From Bacteroidota bacterium (lineage in GTDB: Bacteria > Bacteroidota > Bacteroidia > Bacteroidales > Prolixibacteraceae): a DNA stretch of 18,476 bases. Position 1 is the first letter of the stretch. Each line of letters starts with the position of its first letter. The notes under the pieces are model-generated. The model saw only the letters and a program-made list of their open reading frames with translations. It ran no database searches and had not been told where the DNA came from. The translations under genes and the position numbers were made by a program. The stretch covers positions 1 through 18,476 of the forward strand of contig DAOVTY010000022.1 of assembly GCA_030632865.1 (NCBI GenBank), written 5' to 3'. Below, piece after piece: positions 14,197 to 18,476 of this stretch.

Positions 14197-14961
14197 CTAT
14201 TCTACCGCTCTCAGCCACGCCTCCGCCATTAATTGTGCCCCTGGCATTGCAGGATGTACTCCATCGCCAGTCCAATATGTTGCTGGCGCATGTTTTACAG
14301 CCTCATCAAAAACCTCTTGAAATGGAACCCAAATTGCATCAAATTCATCAGCAATTCTTTTTGCTGCATCTTGAAAAGTTTTAACCGGTTCCTCCCATGT
14401 TTCGTCAACTGCCCTAGTATTTGTTACTGCAAATGGCTGGCAAACTACTAATTTTACATTGGGAAATTCTGCCTTTGTCTCTTTCAATAATTTTCTGAAA
14501 TCATTTTCGTAAATTTCTACGGTACCATCGTACTTGCCATTTCGGAAATGCCAATAGTCATTTATTCCAATTAAAATACTTAGTACATCAGGTTTCAAAT
14601 CAATGCAATCTTTCTGCCAACGATCTGCAAGTTGATAAACTTTGTTACCACTAATTCCACGATTATAAATTGTAAGTTCTTTTTCGGGCAGTGCATTCAA
14701 TAACGACGATGCTGCTAAAAATGCATAACCATGACCGAATGACCCAGAATTATTTGGAAGTTCTTTCTCCATTTCACGACCTGCATCAGTAATCGAGTCG
14801 CCTTGAAAAAGTATCGTATTTCCTTTTTCAAAAATTGAATATTTCTCTTTTGATTCATCACTATTTGGCGACATACACGATGATACAATTGCAGGAATAC
14901 TTGCCAGAGCGGTTGCTCCAGCAGCCGATTTAACTAAAAATTTTCGTCTTGAAAAGTCCAT
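14197..14961 (-). CDS. exported SGNH/GDSL-family esterase, probable lipoprotein
   Basis: A 254-residue serine hydrolase that removes acyl groups, probably from a carbohydrate or lipid outside the cytoplasm. It has a twin-arginine-like start (MDFSRRKFLVKSAAG) and a lipobox-like VSSC ending at Cys29, so it may be a Tat-exported lipoprotein. All four SGNH blocks are present: GDSITD (nucleophile Ser56), GISGNK (Gly105), GINDYW (Asn134) and DGVHP (Asp233, His236). The arrangement resembles bacterial rhamnogalacturonan acetylesterase-type or sialate O-acetylesterase-type enzymes, but specificity cannot be told. The flavodiiron gene lies 50 bp upstream on the same strand, so the two may be co-transcribed without an obvious functional link. 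Confidence 0.9.
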   Translation of the reverse strand: MDFSRRKFLVKSAAGATALASIPAIVSSCMSPNSDESKEKYSIFEKGNTILFQGDSITDAGREMEKELPNNSGSFGHGYAFLAASSLLNALPEKELTIYNRGISGNKVYQLADRWQKDCIDLKPDVLSILIGINDYWHFRNGKYDGTVEIYENDFRKLLKETKAEFPNVKLVVCQPFAVTNTRAVDETWEEPVKTFQDAAKRIADEFDAIWVPFQEVFDEAVKHAPATYWTGDGVHPAMPGAQLMAEAWLRAVE

Positions 14962-15011
14962 GCGGTTAATTGTTTTTTATGAATATCAGTGATTATAAAA
15001 TATTATAATTA

Positions 15012-16214
15012 TTATTCCGGTATTGGTAGCTCCAATAATTTATCAGCCATTGCATCGGCTAATTTTAGAAGCTCATTTTGAGTATTTGCTTTTAATGCCC
15101 CCTTCTCCTCTATGGGTTCGTAAACCATTTCCCACTTAATTTTTTCAGCAAAAGTTTTGAGGTTTTTTACGCCACCACCATTCCACGAGTAATTACCAAA
15201 AATACCAAGCAAGTGGTTTTTTGGTGCCATGTGTTCGATGGTAGAAAGCAAAGTTTCAACATTTGGGAAAAGCGAATTATTATATGCCGCACTTCCCACA
15301 ATAAAACCCTTGTATTTAAAAATATCGTTTATAATGTATGATGAGTGTGTTTTTGAAGCATCGTAAACACGAATATTTTTTATTCCACGCTCGGCAATTC
15401 TGCGTGCAATTACCTCTGCCATATTTTTTGTATGTCCATACATCGAGCCATAAACAATACCAACTCCACGGTCTAAATCATACGAACTCCATTTATTATA
15501 GCGCGTTAAAATCCAATCGAGATCGGTGCGCCAGATAGGACCATGCGTTGCAGCAATCATTTTAATATCTAACGGAGCCAGTTTTTTTATTGCACGCTGA
15601 GTATGTGGACAATATTTTCCAACAATATTGGTAAAATACCTCATCACTTCAACTTCATAAAAATCAAGATTTATCTCATCGTCAAAAATACCACCATCCA
15701 ATGTTCCATAGCTTCCAAAGGCATCTCCCGAGAAAAGGATTTTATTTGTCTCTTCAAAAGTTACCATAGTTTCCGGCCAATGAACCATCGGAATCATTTG
15801 AAATTGTAGAGTATGTTTTCCCAGTTCCAATTTATGATTATCGTGAACCATTAAAATATTTTTTGGAGAGACGTAATACATCTCTACAAACCCAAATGTT
15901 TTTTTGTTACCTACCAAAATAATATCCGGATACTTATTAATGATAGCTTTTAATGCTCCAGAATGGTCTGGTTCCATATGATTTATTATAAGATAATCTA
16001 CCTGACGATCTCCAATAATATCTTCAATTTTATCAATATATTCATCTACAAACGAACGCTCAATAGTATCTACAAGCGCAATTTTTTCATCAACTATTAA
16101 ATACGAGCTATATGAAATACCATGAGGAATTGGCCAAATATTTTCAAACAATTGAGTTCGGCGATCGTTTACTCCGAGATAATAAATATCGTCTGCAAGA
16201 TTAACTTGTTGCAT
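15012..16214 (-). CDS. fprA: A-type flavodiiron protein (O2/NO reductase)
   Basis: A cytoplasmic enzyme reducing O2 to water and/or NO to N2O, protecting anaerobes and microaerophiles. The 400 residues are the standard class A size. The N-terminal metallo-beta-lactamase domain has a complete diiron ligand set: His79, Glu81, Asp83 and His84 in NHMEPDHSG, His145 in VHWPET, Asp164 in SGDAFG, and His224 in THGPIW. The C-terminal flavodoxin domain from about 250 begins VGIVYGSMYGHTKNMA, the FMN phosphate loop. No fused rubredoxin or reductase domain is present, so an external donor is needed and none is in the window. O2 versus NO preference is not readable from sequence. It diverges from mltG across 152 bp that hold promoter elements for both. 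Confidence 0.95.
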   Translation of the reverse strand: MQQVNLADDIYYLGVNDRRTQLFENIWPIPHGISYSSYLIVDEKIALVDTIERSFVDEYIDKIEDIIGDRQVDYLIINHMEPDHSGALKAIINKYPDIILVGNKKTFGFVEMYYVSPKNILMVHDNHKLELGKHTLQFQMIPMVHWPETMVTFEETNKILFSGDAFGSYGTLDGGIFDDEINLDFYEVEVMRYFTNIVGKYCPHTQRAIKKLAPLDIKMIAATHGPIWRTDLDWILTRYNKWSSYDLDRGVGIVYGSMYGHTKNMAEVIARRIAERGIKNIRVYDASKTHSSYIINDIFKYKGFIVGSAAYNNSLFPNVETLLSTIEHMAPKNHLLGIFGNYSWNGGGVKNLKTFAEKIKWEMVYEPIEEKGALKANTQNELLKLADAMADKLLELPIPE

Positions 16215-16246
16215 AGTTTTACTTTTAATTTTACTTTTATCGAGTA

Positions 16247-16254
16247 CAAAAATA
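16247..16254 (-). promoter_or_regulatory. -7 element for the flavodiiron gene
   Basis: On the minus strand, 16254-16247 reads TATTTTTG, an exact TAnnTTTG. The predicted start near 16240 leaves a leader of about 26 nt. Only a TTTCG-like sequence (16276-16272) is near the -33 position. The leader carries two copies of a TTTTACTTTTA unit (plus-strand reading, 16217-16239). Confidence 0.45.
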
Positions 16255-16313
16255 ATTAATTTTACAGATAACGAAATACGAAATTAACATCAAAGTATTT
16301 AAATTTGAACAAA

Positions 16314-16339
16314 GGTTATTTTCCGGTTAACAAATAACC
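16314..16339. repeat. inverted repeat in the mltG/flavodiiron divergent promoter region
   Basis: GGTTATTT (16314-16321) and AAATAACC (16332-16339) are perfectly complementary across a 10-nt centre. The repeat ends 2 nt before the mltG -7 element and covers the -33 position, so it is placed like an operator. It is short enough to arise by chance in AT-rich DNA. Confidence 0.4.
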
Positions 16340-16341
16340 AC

Positions 16342-16349
16342 TATTTTTG
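16342..16349 (+). promoter_or_regulatory. -7 element for mltG
   Basis: TATTTTTG is an exact TAnnTTTG match, 17 nt before the ATG at 16367, giving a leader of about 10-12 nt. No consensus -33 TTTG is present; TTTTCC occupies the position, inside the inverted repeat. Confidence 0.5.
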
Positions 16350-16366
16350 CCTTAAAATAATTTAGA

Positions 16367-17428
16367 ATGACAATCGAACCAAAAAGTCAAATAATGATTT
16401 TTCCCAAAATCGGTAAATTTATAATCCTATTTGTTGCACTCGCATTCATTGTAATCGGAATTCGTGCATATCAACTCTATCAGTATGTTTTCCAAGAAAA
16501 TATAAAAACTAATTACATCCTTTATATTTCTGAGAACACAACTTTTAAACAGATTTCGGATAGCCTGCATATTAATGACGTACTAATAACCGAGAAGGCT
16601 TTTGAGTGGATTGCGAAAAAGAAAAATTATAAAACAGCTATTAAACCTGGCCGATATCTTTTTGAGAAAGGTAAGAATACCAATGAGGTTGTTAATATGT
16701 TGCGAGCAGGAATTCAAGAGCCTATCGATGTAACTTTTAATAATGTTCGTTTTAAAGAAGACCTTGCCGGAAAAATAAGTAAATATATTCAAGCCGACTC
16801 AGCTTCGATATTAAACCTGTTTTCTGATAAAAAGAAGATAGACGATTTTGGGTTTAATGTTGAAAATTTCAGAGTAATGTTTATTCCAAATACCTACGAA
16901 TTTTACTGGACAACTTCGGCAGATGAGTTTGCAAAAAGAATGAAAACCGAATATGATAATTTTTGGACTGACACACGCAAAACAAAAGCTAAAGTGCTAA
17001 ACCTCTCTCCCAATGAAGTAATTATTCTGGCTTCTATTGTACAGTCTGAAATATTAAAAACTGACGAGTTAAAACGGGTTGCAGGACTCTATATTAACAG
17101 GTTAAAATATTCAATTCCTTTACAAGCCGACCCTACGATTAAATATGCTGTTGGCGATTATTCAATAAAACGGGTTTTAAAAAAACACCTCGAAATAGAT
17201 TCGCCATACAACACGTATAAATATGGAGGATTGCCTCCCGGACCAATTATGTTTCCTGAAATATCGGCTATTGATGCTGTATTAAATTACGAAACTCATA
17301 GCTATTTATACATGTGTGCTAAGGAAGATTTTTCGGGGTATCATAATTTTGCAAAAACATTATCTCAACACAATCGAAATGCCTCAAAATATCAGGCAGC
17401 TTTAGATAAAAACAAGATTTGGAAATAG
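16367..17428 (+). CDS. mltG: endolytic murein transglycosylase MltG (YceG-like)
   Basis: Cleaves nascent peptidoglycan strands at the membrane and so sets glycan length. The 353-residue protein has one N-terminal membrane anchor (about 17-36, FIILFVALAFIVIGIRAY), a LysM-like segment (about 47-115), and the YceG catalytic domain. Landmarks are FIPNTYEFYW (172-181), LASIVQSEILKTDELKRVAGLYINRL (221-246) with the conserved Glu228, PLQADPTIKYAVG, and SPYNTYKYGGLPPGPI. The first Glu of the E. coli-type EKE motif is Gln here, which I believe is usual in this phylum; the second Glu is kept. It converges on the metallophosphoesterase gene, with 6 bp between the stops. Confidence 0.95.
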   Translation: MTIEPKSQIMIFPKIGKFIILFVALAFIVIGIRAYQLYQYVFQENIKTNYILYISENTTFKQISDSLHINDVLITEKAFEWIAKKKNYKTAIKPGRYLFEKGKNTNEVVNMLRAGIQEPIDVTFNNVRFKEDLAGKISKYIQADSASILNLFSDKKKIDDFGFNVENFRVMFIPNTYEFYWTTSADEFAKRMKTEYDNFWTDTRKTKAKVLNLSPNEVIILASIVQSEILKTDELKRVAGLYINRLKYSIPLQADPTIKYAVGDYSIKRVLKKHLEIDSPYNTYKYGGLPPGPIMFPEISAIDAVLNYETHSYLYMCAKEDFSGYHNFAKTLSQHNRNASKYQAALDKNKIWK

Positions 17429-17434
17429 TTTTTT

Positions 17435-18430
17435 CTATGACATTTCTTCTACCCTGATGTCTGTGAAAAAACCCATTGCATTTGCACCTGAAACTATTTG
17501 CGGAATACCATTTTTTATATCCAGCGATGGGCGGTGAGTATGTCCGGTAAGAATCGTCAAAAGATTATTGGCGTTAAAAACCTCATCGTAAAAATCCATT
17601 GTAACTTTTGTATGGCCACTTGCACGCCATTTTTCGCGCCTTTCAATCTCAAAATTATTATCAGATTTAGCACCCCACTCTGGGTGAGCACAACCAAACC
17701 CAACGCTACGCCCCTCCATATAAAGAGGAATATGCATCAATAAAACTATTGGAATGTCACTTTTTACCTGAGACTTAAAAAATTCGAGCTGCTCGGGCAA
17801 AATTTCGTAAGTAGAATTGTCGATACAAACAAAACGAATTCCGTTTAAATCGTAATTAGCAAACAGGGCATTATTACCTTGATACAATTTATGCAACCGC
17901 TTATTTGCCCATGTTTCCCTAAGTTGCTCCGAACTTCCGGGCATTCCTTCGTAATGCCAATCGTGATTACCAGCAACATAAGCAAACGGAATTCCTGTAT
18001 CAGTTAATTTCTGAAAAACCCAATCTATGGCAGCTTCCGATGGAAAGCTAAAAGTATCTCCTGTTAAAGCCAGAAAATCAGCTTTTTGTTCTCTGGCCAA
18101 ATTTAATGTCTGCTCAAAACTCTCTTTTGTTGTTTGCTCCTCTCCTGTCTGGAAATGGGTATTTATTTTGTACGCACCGGCCATTCGTTTACTATACTTC
18201 TGAAAAGGAACTCCCCTTTCATCATCGAGAGAAAGATGAGTATCGGTAATATGAAAAATTCGAGTTTTTGTAATTGGCACATTTGTGTAAATCGAAATTC
18301 TATTTTTATCTGTTGAAAAAGTACCCCTAATATTTTTTACTTTTTTATTAGCTGCATTAACACCAAAAGAATTGAATGTTAGCCCAACACCTGTTAAAGC
18401 AGTAGTACTTAAAAAATTACGTCTATTCAT
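17435..18430 (-). CDS. exported calcineurin-like metallophosphoesterase
   Basis: A 331-residue protein of the dimetal phosphoesterase fold. It starts MNRRNFLSTTALTGVGLTF, a twin-arginine-like signal, so it is probably exported. The family motifs appear in order: DTHLS (Asp63, His65), GDTF (Asp125), GNHDWH (Asn155, His156), MHIP (His233) and GHTHR (His297, His299). All expected metal ligands are present. The fold covers phosphodiesterases, nucleotidases and acid phosphatases; the substrate cannot be assigned. It is the last gene in the window; the 46 bases upstream of its ATG hold no complete promoter element that I can identify. Confidence 0.92.
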   Translation of the reverse strand: MNRRNFLSTTALTGVGLTFNSFGVNAANKKVKNIRGTFSTDKNRISIYTNVPITKTRIFHITDTHLSLDDERGVPFQKYSKRMAGAYKINTHFQTGEEQTTKESFEQTLNLAREQKADFLALTGDTFSFPSEAAIDWVFQKLTDTGIPFAYVAGNHDWHYEGMPGSSEQLRETWANKRLHKLYQGNNALFANYDLNGIRFVCIDNSTYEILPEQLEFFKSQVKSDIPIVLLMHIPLYMEGRSVGFGCAHPEWGAKSDNNFEIERREKWRASGHTKVTMDFYDEVFNANNLLTILTGHTHRPSLDIKNGIPQIVSGANAMGFFTDIRVEEMS

Positions 18431-18476
18431 AATCCTGTTTTTCAGTTACAATTAATTTTTATTTTAAAGCCCAACA

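Noticed and set aside
14984..15008. AT-only hairpin between the flavodiiron and SGNH genes
   Set aside because: TTATAA arms in very AT-rich DNA are expected by chance and no T-tract or loop pattern supports a terminator.
18431..18476. Possible end of another minus-strand gene at the window edge
   Set aside because: Only 46 bases are available and stops occur quickly; no coding signal can be supported.
1..18476. tRNA, rRNA, CRISPR array, insertion sequence or prophage
   Set aside because: No cloverleaf with conserved arms, regularly spaced repeats, transposase motifs or terminal inverted repeats were noticed when reading intergenic regions on both strands.

Overview
The window is AT-rich chromosomal DNA from a member of the Bacteroidota, most likely an anaerobic or microaerophilic relative of the Bacteroidales/Marinilabiliales. 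The evidence is a DUF4290 gene (a family I know only from this phylum), starts preceded by A-rich leaders rather than Shine-Dalgarno sequences, repeated upstream copies of the phylum's promoter element TAnnTTTG, a MurA with Asp in place of the active-site Cys, and a flavodiiron oxygen/NO reductase. No tRNA, rRNA, CRISPR array, insertion sequence or phage gene was seen. Most of the window reads as conserved core genome.

Layout. Bases 1-491 hold the 3' end of a PcrA/UvrD-type helicase. Bases 626-2557 are a DUF4290-murA pair with its own promoter, followed by a secreted TlpA-like thioredoxin (2667-3182). The grpE-dnaJ chaperone operon (3413-5190) lies behind a perfect 17-bp inverted repeat overlapping its probable promoter, and ends at a strong terminator. 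A small secreted protein of unknown function (5297-5659) converges on a minus-strand pair, an outer-membrane porin followed by a periplasmic FMN-binding protein (7353 down to 5669). A Crp/Fnr-family regulator with a Cys-rich sensor segment diverges from that pair (7558-8187). After a 326-bp gap come serA and a full-length transketolase (8514-11770), each in the central carbon/serine pathways.

The right third carries an exported GH109-type NAD-dependent glycosidase/oxidoreductase (11935-13278), an AUR1-like PAP2 membrane protein (13338-14195), and on the minus strand a flavodiiron protein followed by a lipoprotein SGNH hydrolase (16214 down to 14197). The plus-strand mltG (16367-17428) diverges from the flavodiiron gene, and an exported metallophosphoesterase (18430-17435) converges on mltG.

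How the parts relate. Cell-wall genes (murA, mltG), chaperones (grpE-dnaJ) and carbon metabolism (serA, tkt) are housekeeping. The part most worth following is the divergent locus at 5669-8187: a regulator with three clustered cysteines facing a porin and a protein carrying a covalent-flavin motif. This suggests a regulated envelope redox or transport function, but the substrate cannot be read from the sequence. Three exported enzymes on the right side carry twin-arginine-like signal peptides.
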